A stretch of 12,816 nucleotides of DNA from Bacillota bacterium (GTDB lineage Bacteria > Bacillota > Clostridia > Christensenellales > CAG-138). The notes under the pieces are model-generated. The model had not been told where the DNA came from. It made no database searches and was given only the letters and a program-made list of their open reading frames with translations. Positions 6,944-12,816 of this stretch are shown here, piece after piece. The translations under genes were made by a program, and so were the position numbers. Position 1 is the first letter of the stretch, and each line of letters opens with the position of its first letter. The stretch lies in NCBI GenBank assembly GCA_023399275.1, contig JAEWQH010000047.1, forward strand, positions 1 through 12,816, in the 5' to 3' direction.

Positions 6944-7981
6944 TCAGTCCTCGGGGCCGATCTCCTCGCTCTGGGGCGGAAAAACGTATTTGCGCTGCAC
7001 GAAAAAGCTGATGGGGTAGAGCACCAGCTCGACCAGAAGCTTGCCGATGGCAAGCGGCAGAAAGCCGGTTACTGCGCGCAGGAGCGCGTAGTTCATCACG
7101 AGGATGCCACCGACGAGCAGATAGTAGCGCAGGATGCTGGAGCGGCTCCTGTTTTCAAACACCAGCTTGCAGTTCATGAAGTAGTTGGCCAGCGAGCTGA
7201 GCACGCGCGCGGCTACGACGCTGATGAGCAGCGACTGCGCCATGCCCTGCGTCGCCGCCGAAAACAGCAGCACGAGCACGTAGTCGAGCAGCATTGCCAC
7301 CAGCGAGGATGCGACAAAGAACAGGATCATCTTATAGATGCGCCATGCGTCGCGGATGGGGTTAAAGTGCGAGGACTTGTTGTCTTCAATATACACGGTC
7401 TCTATGGGAACCTCTTCGATCAGTATTCTGTGGCGCGTGGCATAGAGCAGCACGTTGATCTCGTACTCATACCGATCGCCCTTCATCTCGAGCATCATGG
7501 GGATGCGGAATACGCCGAAAGCGCGCAGTCCGGTCTGCGTGTCGAAGACCTTCACACCGGTGGAGACGGCGAAGACCATGCGCGTGATGGCGTTGCCCGC
7601 GCGGCTTTTGAAGGGAACTTTGCCCGTGAACTGCCGGCTGCCGAGCACCAGCTTCTCCGGCGCGGCCTCCCAGGCGCGGCTTACGCGGATGATGTCGTCC
7701 GGCAGGTGCTGCCCGTCCGCGTCGATGGTGACGACGCCCTCGTCCGCCGGATACTGCTCGTAGATGTAGCGCAGCGCGGTCTTCAGCGCCGCGCCCTTGC
7801 CGCGGTTTGCGCTGTGGTGGATGATCTTTGCGTACGGCTCGAGCGAGTCGAACAAAGGACGCTTGTCTGCGTCGCTGCCGTCGTTGACGAGGATGATGTC
7901 GTAGTCGGTTTTTTCGCGCAGGTCGAGCACGAGGCGATATAGCTTCTCATCCGGCTGATATGCGGGGATGATGACAACCAT
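6944..7981 (-). CDS. GT2 family glycosyltransferase fused to a GtrA-like membrane domain
   Basis: Residues 1 to about 215 form a DPM1-like GT-A domain: VVIIPAYQP at the N-terminus, LVNDGSD (31-37), ANRGKGAAL (58-66), the DAD metal motif (87-89) in TIDADGQH, and DTQTGLRAF (147-155). Residues about 216-334 form a GtrA-like domain with four membrane helices and the characteristic NYFMNCKLVF and SFFVQRKYVF patterns. Enzymes of this type usually move a sugar from a nucleotide donor onto polyprenyl phosphate, and GtrA proteins are thought to help flip the lipid-linked sugar outward. The sugar cannot be read from the sequence. ATG (complement of 7979-7981) lies 6 nt after AAAGGAG. It is the first gene of an operon with the phosphodiester glycosidase and the small membrane protein, which suggests a shared surface-glycan task. 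Confidence 0.92.
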   Translation of the reverse strand: MVVIIPAYQPDEKLYRLVLDLREKTDYDIILVNDGSDADKRPLFDSLEPYAKIIHHSANRGKGAALKTALRYIYEQYPADEGVVTIDADGQHLPDDIIRVSRAWEAAPEKLVLGSRQFTGKVPFKSRAGNAITRMVFAVSTGVKVFDTQTGLRAFGVFRIPMMLEMKGDRYEYEINVLLYATRHRILIEEVPIETVYIEDNKSSHFNPIRDAWRIYKMILFFVASSLVAMLLDYVLVLLFSAATQGMAQSLLISVVAARVLSSLANYFMNCKLVFENRSRSSILRYYLLVGGILVMNYALLRAVTGFLPLAIGKLLVELVLYPISFFVQRKYVFPPQSEEIGPED

Positions 7982-8087
7982 AGGAGACTCCTTTCAACGC
8001 GAGCCGATGACGGCGCGCAGCGTACTCCAGGGAGGAAGCGCTGAAACAACGGCGCGGTAAACACGCCGTCTAATCAACGCAGTGTAT

Positions 8088-8116
8088 AGTATACCCTATT
8101 TTCTCAACCGTGGAAA
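8088..8116 (-). promoter_or_regulatory. Candidate promoter of the GT2-GtrA / phosphodiester glycosidase operon
   Basis: Read on the minus strand, TTTCCA (complement of 8111-8116) matches four of six -35 positions. A 17-base spacer leads to TATACT (complement of 8088-8093), a good -10. Transcription would start near 8081, giving a leader of about 100 nt before the ATG at 7981. Confidence 0.55.
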
Positions 8117-8151
8117 GCACAAGACGGCATAGCCGCAAGAATGTCATTTTT

Positions 8152-8165
8152 CACGCGTTCGCGTG
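8152..8165. promoter_or_regulatory. Palindrome, possible operator, between divergent promoters
   Basis: CACGCG-TT-CGCGTG is a perfect inverted repeat with 6-base arms. After one mismatch the symmetry continues for three more pairs (8148-8150 with 8167-8169). It lies between the two divergent promoter candidates, a typical place for a dimeric repressor or activator site. The regulator is not identifiable. Confidence 0.35.
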
Positions 8166-8254
8166 CAAATACGCCGATTTTCGGGCATTTTGGCACGAAT
8201 GCTTTGTAAACTATTTGTAATAATTGGAAACGAACGCGGTTTTTCGGGAAATCC

Positions 8255-8263
8255 TGCTATAAT
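8255..8263 (+). promoter_or_regulatory. Extended -10 promoter candidate for the LCP gene
   Basis: TGCTATAAT has a consensus -10 (TATAAT, 8258-8263) preceded by the TGn extension. No -35 hexamer is found at the usual distance; TTGGAA at 8224-8229 is too far away. Transcription would begin near 8270, leaving about 33 nt before the ATG at 8303. Confidence 0.6.
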
Positions 8264-8302
8264 AAAGAAGGTATGCAAAGACGGAAAGGACACGGCGAAG
8301 CA

Positions 8303-10159
8303 ATGGCCCGAACATCCGATCACAACCCCGAAGAAGAAAAGAAACCGAAGCGCGCGCGCGCCATAAAGCCCGACCGGCAGAAGCCGGATCAGGCGGAGCG
8401 GGAAGAAGCGGCGGAGCAGCCGGAGGCGCTGTCTGCGGACGGCGACCCTGGGTTGGAGGTGGAGCCGTTCGTTCCGACGGACGTGTTCCCGACGACGCAG
8501 CTGCGCAGCCGGCGAACCAAGGCGAAGAAAAAGAAGCGTGCGCTATGGGCGGTGCTGCTCGTGGGCGGCATCCTCCTGCTCGCGGTTGGCGGCGTGTTTG
8601 CGTATGCGCTGCTGCTGGATCCCAGTTCGCAGTTCGACCAGAGCGTTCAGATCGATCCGACGCAGATCATAGACGTCGAAAATCTGGATGAGACGCCCAT
8701 CCCCGAGGCGGCTACGCCCACGCCCACGCTCGATCCCTACGAGGTGATCAGCGCGCAGGCGGACACGAGCATGATGCAAAACATCGTCAATGTGCTGCTC
8801 ATCGGCGTGGACTATGCGGAGGAGCGCGAAACCTGGAACGGCAAACATGAGTACCATGCGGACGTGATGATCGTCATGGCCATCAACTTCGACGAAAACC
8901 GTGTGGACCTCATCTCGCTGCCGCGCGACACCTACGCAAAGATACCCGGCGTGGAGGGGATCTATAAGCTCAATGCTTCCATTAACTGCGGCGGCGGATT
9001 TGAAGCCGAAGGCGGTGCGGGCTTCCTCAAGACCTGCGAAGCGGCGAGCTGGATGCTCGGCGGCATTCCGGTCAACTACTACTATGCTGTCACCATGCCT
9101 GCGGTCAAGGAGCTGGTGGATGCCGTCGGCGGCGTGGACTACGACCTGCAGATCTCCTTCAAGATGGCGGGGCGCAGCTATAGCGCGGGCCAGACGCACC
9201 TCAATGGCCAGGGCGTGCTCGACTATATGCGCGTACGCAAAAACGTATCCGAAAGCGGCGATCTTAACCGCGTCACCCGCCAGAAGGAGATGCTCGTGGC
9301 GCTCTTTGAGTCCATGCAAAACCAAAACCTCATTCTGAAGATTCCGGATATCATAAATTCCTTCAGCGGACAACTCTACACCAACTGCACGTTGGGGCAA
9401 ACCGCCGCGCTGACGAAGTTTGCCTACTCGCTCGATAAGAACAACATCGGCATGTACTCCATCGGCGGAACCATTACAAACATCTTCAACTGGAATTTCT
9501 GCCTGACGGACCAGACCAAGCGCGTAAAAATCATCAAGGAAGTCTATGGCGTAGATGTGCCGCGGGAGCGCGAGTACACCGCGGACTACGCACGCTACCG
9601 CTGGGCGGATATGATCGCGTCGCAGTATATCAAGACCACGAAAGGGCTTGTGGAGTTCGTTTCCCAGGCGCTCGCGCAGGACGATCTGCTGCCGACGATG
9701 GAGCCGACGCCGGATGTGACGCCGCAGGTGATCACGCCGGAGCCCGCGGCCGACATGCCCGCTGATACGCCGACGCCAACGGCTGAGACGGCGGGAGGAA
9801 CGTCGAGCCAAGCAGGCTCCTTCAGCGTCGTGCGCCTGCGGGCGCAGAGCCCCGTTCGAAGCGAGGAATATCAGCGTTATTCGCAGGCCACGCGCGACCT
9901 GTTCAACGAGTTTCTCCTCTCGCTGGATCTGCTCGAGGAAGCGCAGGCCACCGCGCGCAAGGAAGCGCAGCTGTATGCCAGCGGCAAGGATAACGCCATG
10001 GAGACAGCGACGCAGGCTGTAAAGGACTACTCCTCCCATGTTAAGACCAACGCGCTCGCACTTGCGCAGGAGTTTGGCTACTCGACCAGCAAGTTCGTGT
10101 GGACCTACTGGTACGATAAGGATTCCTCATTCAACGAAGTTCGCGTGGATTTCCGTTAA
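8303..10159 (+). CDS. LytR-CpsA-Psr (LCP) family glycopolymer transferase with extra C-terminal domain
   Basis: LCP proteins move lipid-linked glycopolymers, such as teichoic acid or capsule, onto peptidoglycan at the outer face of the membrane. With this start the product has 618 residues: a charged cytoplasmic N-terminus (1 to about 79), one membrane helix (about 80-105) after KKKKR, a linker, and the LCP domain (about 158-330). LCP marks are NVLLIGVD, HADVMIVMAI, ISLPRDTY, KLNASI, LNGQGVLDYMRVRK and DLNRVTRQKEML, which include the conserved Asp and Arg residues that hold the lipid phosphate. A Pro/Thr linker (about 470-500) then leads to about 100 residues, mostly helical, that I do not recognise. 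I chose ATG 8303 because AAGGA (8286-8290) precedes it. The in-frame ATG at 8273 would lie only about three bases after the predicted transcription start, with no ribosome site. Which LCP subgroup it belongs to cannot be settled from the sequence. Confidence 0.92.
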   Translation: MARTSDHNPEEEKKPKRARAIKPDRQKPDQAEREEAAEQPEALSADGDPGLEVEPFVPTDVFPTTQLRSRRTKAKKKKRALWAVLLVGGILLLAVGGVFAYALLLDPSSQFDQSVQIDPTQIIDVENLDETPIPEAATPTPTLDPYEVISAQADTSMMQNIVNVLLIGVDYAEERETWNGKHEYHADVMIVMAINFDENRVDLISLPRDTYAKIPGVEGIYKLNASINCGGGFEAEGGAGFLKTCEAASWMLGGIPVNYYYAVTMPAVKELVDAVGGVDYDLQISFKMAGRSYSAGQTHLNGQGVLDYMRVRKNVSESGDLNRVTRQKEMLVALFESMQNQNLILKIPDIINSFSGQLYTNCTLGQTAALTKFAYSLDKNNIGMYSIGGTITNIFNWNFCLTDQTKRVKIIKEVYGVDVPREREYTADYARYRWADMIASQYIKTTKGLVEFVSQALAQDDLLPTMEPTPDVTPQVITPEPAADMPADTPTPTAETAGGTSSQAGSFSVVRLRAQSPVRSEEYQRYSQATRDLFNEFLLSLDLLEEAQATARKEAQLYASGKDNAMETATQAVKDYSSHVKTNALALAQEFGYSTSKFVWTYWYDKDSSFNEVRVDFR

Positions 10160-10186
10160 GACGCGGGTGCGGCAACAAAAACAAAA

Positions 10187-10223
10187 AAACGGCGGAAGCG
10201 GCGAAAAGCTGCTCCCGCCGTTT
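10187..10223. terminator. Bidirectional intrinsic terminator
   Basis: AAACGGCGG (10187-10195) pairs with CCGCCGTTT (10215-10223). After one mismatch, AGCGGC (10197-10202) pairs with GCTGCT (10208-10213) around a GAAAA loop. The plus strand continues with GTGTTTT. The minus strand continues with a T-rich tract (complement of 10175-10190). It should end both the LCP transcript and the convergent lipoprotein transcript. Confidence 0.88.
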
Positions 10224-10233
10224 GTGTTTTGAG

Positions 10234-12351
10234 CTAGTCCTCTGACGTGGTGTCTAGCGTCACGTCTGGCGATGATGCGGGGGTGGTGGTCGGCGAGGAT
10301 ACATAGGTCCACTCCGGATCGATATACGCATAGACTTTTCTCAATCCGACGTCGGAGTGCATGTGTCGGTTGATATCGTTTTCCGAAAGCATAAAATGCA
10401 TCGCGTCACAGGCGGTTTCATAATAGAAACCCCACTGAAAGCCTGCACGGAAAAAAGCCAGCTCATAGAGCAGGTAGTTGATAATGGTCTTGGGTACCCG
10501 CTCAAAGCGGGCGGAATAAGAACCATTATAGGTAAAATCATAATAAGAAGTGCCGTTTTCATCGGTCTTGATTCCGTTATAGGTCAAGTGTTGCTTCACT
10601 TCACTGCCGATGAGATCATGGTTGCTGAGGATGTTGAAGTTTGGGTACATGTTGTCATTTACGTCTATGGCAGTGCCCAGGGTGTGATGACTCACATATT
10701 CTAAATTGGACTGAAACCGAGGGACATAAGACGTCGCCTTGTCGATCAGGTTCTTCAGCAAGGTGACGCGTCCCGCAGTGGTTTTTCCAGTGCGGGGACT
10801 GATGATTGTAACGCAGATGTAGGTGTTCTCCAGATAGTGATTCGCAGCTTCAAAATAAGGCACCGCATCGCTGTGAACACGACCAAGGCTGGATGAAACG
10901 ATGTATTTGTTGCGCCACTCGTTTTCAGTGGCAATGCTGCGGGTATCTTTGGCGGAGTAATAGAAGATGAATTTTTCGGTATCGCCTTTAAAGAATTTGG
11001 ATGCTTCTATATAGTTATCATCAAACTTGTTTCGTGTCAGCAGCGTTCGGCTTGTGTCCGCAATTTTGCATTCAACGGATAGAAGCGTTGTTCCTTCGGG
11101 TTGGGCGACGGTTTTTGCCGCCAACGTAAAGCGGTAGCGGCCGGCGCGCAACGTGCTGATGTCAAAAAGATTATCCAACGATTTGCCTTCTATCGTCTCT
11201 TCATCGGAGCAAATGGAGTAGTCACGGATGTCATCTTCAGGCCGGAAGGAGACGCTAACAGCGACCGAGGCCCCGTCTGCCAGAGAAGAGAAGGAGGCGG
11301 AGACGCCGGTCAGCGGGCTGCTGGTGAAGATGGAGCCATGCAGGTTGAAATCAAGTCCTTGCTGCAGCTCTTCTCCTTCGGCGAGAGGAGGAACCTCCAG
11401 ACAGGGCAAAAATTGAATCCCATCCCGCCCGACAGGGGCCTGTCCTGTTCCTGCCGTAACGGACAGCATTGCAATAGCGGCTTTTTTGAGTTTCCCTTGT
11501 CGTGAAGCGTGCGACTGCGCAGTGTTCCAATAATCGACAGCGGCACTCTTAACGCCGGCGCGGAGCATTTTTGCCGCGTTGGCGGCGGAAGCTTCCGTAA
11601 GCGGATCATCCACGGTCTGAAGCACGCCCTGCGCGCCTGCAAGAGCGAGTCGCTCTTCCAGATCGGTTTCTTCGATCGGGGTGATCTGCGCGGGCTCGAC
11701 GAATCCTGTCAGTCCGTCTTCGGTTAAAACATAATAAAAATCTTTATATTCGCCCAGAATTCGAACCGCAATATCACTTTCTTTTGCCAGTACCGATGAT
11801 TTTTTATTTGGTGCGGACAGAAGCGTGCACCCATTCGATCCAATTTGCCCCAAGCCGGAAACGCCGCTGCGCGCGAGCGTGCTCCCCTTTGTATCTTTGG
11901 CAATGACAAACCCGGTGTCGGAGGAGAAGACAGCACGCACCTGATAAAACAAAGTGCCATCGGAGGATGTTGTTTCAGATAATACAATCAATTCGTCCGG
12001 AACTTTTATTGCGGTGTCATTTTCAAGCTTGACGGGCGTGGATTCGTTGGAAGGTTCGGGATAAAGCAAGATCTTCCCTTTAAATCCTACCAACTGCAGT
12101 GGATCCATCCCAACGAGTAAAGCGTCGCGGATCTTTTGAATCGACGGATCAACCGAAACAGCTGTCGTTGCGGTTGGTTCCGGAGTGATCATACGCGTGG
12201 GCGCGGGTGTGGCCAGAGCAAACTGAGCCGTGAGCGTCGTACTCTGGACGGTGGGTGTAGGTGTGGGTGTGGAGGCGGGTATCTGCGTGCCGGCGCACCC
12301 CGCGAGTAGTAAGGGGAACAGGCAGCACAAGGCTGGAATAGAACGCTTCAT
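10234..12351 (-). CDS. Multidomain lipoprotein with SH3-like domains and M15 (VanY/DdcY-like) peptidase domain
   Basis: The product has 705 residues. The N-terminus MKRSIPALCCLFPLLLAGC is a lipoprotein signal with lipobox LAGC (lipid Cys19), followed by a Thr/Pro linker. Two SH3-like segments can be seen (about 93-155 and 172-220, ending GFVIAKD and GFVEPAQI), then a helical stretch. A beta-sandwich-like region follows (about 335-430, with FNLHGSIFTSSPLTGVSASF and LRAGRYRFTLAA, a pattern found in clostridial wall hydrolases). The C-terminal domain (about 445-690) resembles M15 D-Ala-D-Ala carboxypeptidases: SHHTLGTAIDVN (554-565, His556 and Asp563) and CDAMHF (His652) supply the zinc site. 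It probably trims peptidoglycan peptides outside the cell. ATG (complement of 12349-12351) follows GGAGG by 4 nt. Its DNA is clearly richer in A and T than its neighbours, which may reflect a different history. Whether it cuts D,D or L,D bonds is not shown. Confidence 0.88.
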   Translation of the reverse strand: MKRSIPALCCLFPLLLAGCAGTQIPASTPTPTPTVQSTTLTAQFALATPAPTRMITPEPTATTAVSVDPSIQKIRDALLVGMDPLQLVGFKGKILLYPEPSNESTPVKLENDTAIKVPDELIVLSETTSSDGTLFYQVRAVFSSDTGFVIAKDTKGSTLARSGVSGLGQIGSNGCTLLSAPNKKSSVLAKESDIAVRILGEYKDFYYVLTEDGLTGFVEPAQITPIEETDLEERLALAGAQGVLQTVDDPLTEASAANAAKMLRAGVKSAAVDYWNTAQSHASRQGKLKKAAIAMLSVTAGTGQAPVGRDGIQFLPCLEVPPLAEGEELQQGLDFNLHGSIFTSSPLTGVSASFSSLADGASVAVSVSFRPEDDIRDYSICSDEETIEGKSLDNLFDISTLRAGRYRFTLAAKTVAQPEGTTLLSVECKIADTSRTLLTRNKFDDNYIEASKFFKGDTEKFIFYYSAKDTRSIATENEWRNKYIVSSSLGRVHSDAVPYFEAANHYLENTYICVTIISPRTGKTTAGRVTLLKNLIDKATSYVPRFQSNLEYVSHHTLGTAIDVNDNMYPNFNILSNHDLIGSEVKQHLTYNGIKTDENGTSYYDFTYNGSYSARFERVPKTIINYLLYELAFFRAGFQWGFYYETACDAMHFMLSENDINRHMHSDVGLRKVYAYIDPEWTYVSSPTTTPASSPDVTLDTTSED

Positions 12352-12431
12352 AGATCCTCCGGAAAAAGACTGGCGGCCGGGGGTGGAAAGAGCCTGCCCA
12401 GGTGGCTCCGCCGCAGCCGCTTGATTCTTCT

Positions 12432-12437
12432 AGTATA
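12432..12437 (-). promoter_or_regulatory. Weak -10 candidate for the M15 lipoprotein gene
   Basis: On the minus strand TATACT occurs in ATGTATACTAG (complement of 12432-12437), about 80 bases before the ATG at 12351. No acceptable -35 lies at 16-18 bases, so this is a tentative site. The rest of 12352-12491 is GC-rich, with short self-complementary pieces and no clear terminator for ispF, so read-through from ispF is also possible. Confidence 0.35.
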
Positions 12438-12491
12438 CATAAAAGAGCGGGAAAAATGGGGGAAAGTGCAGAAACCCGCGCAAAGCCGCCT

Positions 12492-12816
12492 TCATACCAG
12501 CGATGCGACCGCGCTGGCGGAGATGCACAGACCCTTGCCTTCGTCGTTCATCCCTTCGGTTGTGGTCGCCTTGATGGAGACGGCGTCGGGGGAGATGTGC
12601 ATCGCGTCTGCAAGCCGCGCCTGCATGGCGGCGGCAAACGGCTTGATCTTCGGCTGCTCGCAGATGATCGTTGCGTCCACGTGTGCCACGCGAAAGCTCT
12701 TTGCTTCGATTCGGCGCACGGCCTCGCGCAGCAGCGCCACGCTGTCCGCGTCCTTGTAGGCTGCGTCGGTATCCGGAAAGAGCCGCCCGATGTCGCCAAG
12801 GCCGCTCGCGCCGAGC
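12492..12816 (-). CDS. ispF: 2-C-methyl-D-erythritol 2,4-cyclodiphosphate synthase, 3' part
   Basis: The reading frame enters from the right edge of the window and ends in TGA (complement of 12492-12494), giving about 107 residues of an enzyme that is normally about 155-160 long. The start is outside the window. Diagnostic blocks are GLGDIGRLFPDTDAAYKDADS near the left end of the visible protein, then ATIICEQPKIKPF, and KATTTEGMNDEGKG close to the C-terminus. IspF closes the cyclodiphosphate ring in the non-mevalonate (MEP) isoprenoid pathway in the cytoplasm. This pathway also supplies the polyprenyl carrier used for wall glycans. The in-frame GTG at 12740 is an internal codon: the IspF match continues upstream of it without a break. 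Confidence 0.95.
   Translation of the reverse strand, partial: LGASGLGDIGRLFPDTDAAYKDADSVALLREAVRRIEAKSFRVAHVDATIICEQPKIKPFAAAMQARLADAMHISPDAVSIKATTTEGMNDEGKGLCISASAVASLV

Larger units (their letters stand above)
7982..8302. other. Divergent intergenic control region
   Basis: This stretch separates the minus-strand glycosyltransferase operon from the plus-strand LCP gene and holds no convincing gene. It contains a promoter candidate for each direction (8088-8116 minus, 8255-8263 plus), a near-perfect palindrome between them (8152-8165) and two TTTGTAA repeats 11 bases apart (8203-8209 and 8214-8220). GACGGCG (8009-8015) and CGCCGTC (8064-8070) could form a long-range 7-bp stem in the roughly 100-nt minus-strand leader. 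I recognise no riboswitch there. Confidence 0.6.

Noticed and set aside
6908..7942. Open frame on the plus strand opposite the GT2-GtrA gene
   Set aside because: The minus-strand frame has clear GT2 and GtrA motifs; the plus-strand product is rich in His, Gln and Arg with no family features.
8224..8229. TTGGAA as the -35 box of the LCP promoter
   Set aside because: It lies 28 bases before TATAAT, far outside the usual 16-18; the TGn extension explains the promoter better.
8543..10039. Long open frame on the minus strand across the LCP gene
   Set aside because: It is a GC-rich antisense shadow of the LCP coding sequence, with no recognisable domain or start signal.
12492..12740. A complete small gene starting at GTG 12740
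   Set aside because: The IspF match continues without a break upstream to the window edge, so GTG 12740 is an internal valine.

Overview
The window looks like chromosomal DNA from a GC-rich member of the Bacillota, probably class Clostridia. The evidence is a SAM-I (S-box) riboswitch with an intrinsic terminator ahead of metK, strong GGAGG ribosome binding sites, a TTG start, a GT2-GtrA fusion, an LCP-family protein and a lipoprotein-anchored M15 peptidase. This placement is an inference; no 16S rRNA or other decisive marker is present. I see no tRNA, rRNA, CRISPR array, insertion sequence or phage gene.

Layout, left to right. (1) Bases 35-3904, plus strand: two tightly linked genes for exported, membrane-anchored proteins. 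The first is a PIG-L type deacetylase with all metal ligands. The second carries a paralogous PIG-L-like domain that has lost every one of those ligands, then two membrane helices and an extracellular phosphodiester glycosidase (NAGPA/DUF2233) domain. (2) Bases 3928-5388: a sigma-A-type promoter, S-box riboswitch, terminator and metK, closed by a hairpin that also faces the opposite operon. (3) Bases 5483-7981, minus strand: an operon of GT2-GtrA glycosyltransferase, a second phosphodiester glycosidase, and a small two-helix membrane protein. (4) Bases 7982-8302: a divergent control region with promoter candidates for both directions and a palindrome between them. (5) Bases 8303-10159, plus strand: a LytR-CpsA-Psr protein with an extra C-terminal domain. 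(6) Bases 10187-10223: a bidirectional terminator. (7) Bases 10234-12351, minus strand: a multidomain lipoprotein with SH3-like domains and an M15 D,D-carboxypeptidase-like domain; its DNA is visibly less GC-rich than its neighbours. (8) Bases 12492-12816, minus strand: the 3' part of ispF.

Apart from metK and ispF, nearly every gene acts at or outside the membrane on glycans or peptidoglycan. A coherent but unproven reading is a cell-surface glycopolymer set. The GT2-GtrA protein would make or flip a lipid-phosphate-linked sugar. The PIG-L protein would remove N-acetyl groups. The two phosphodiester glycosidases would trim sugars linked through phosphate. The LCP protein would attach glycopolymer to the wall, and the M15 lipoprotein would trim peptidoglycan. 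The most unusual item is the degenerate deacetylase joined through two membrane helices to a phosphodiester glycosidase, sitting next to its intact paralogue.
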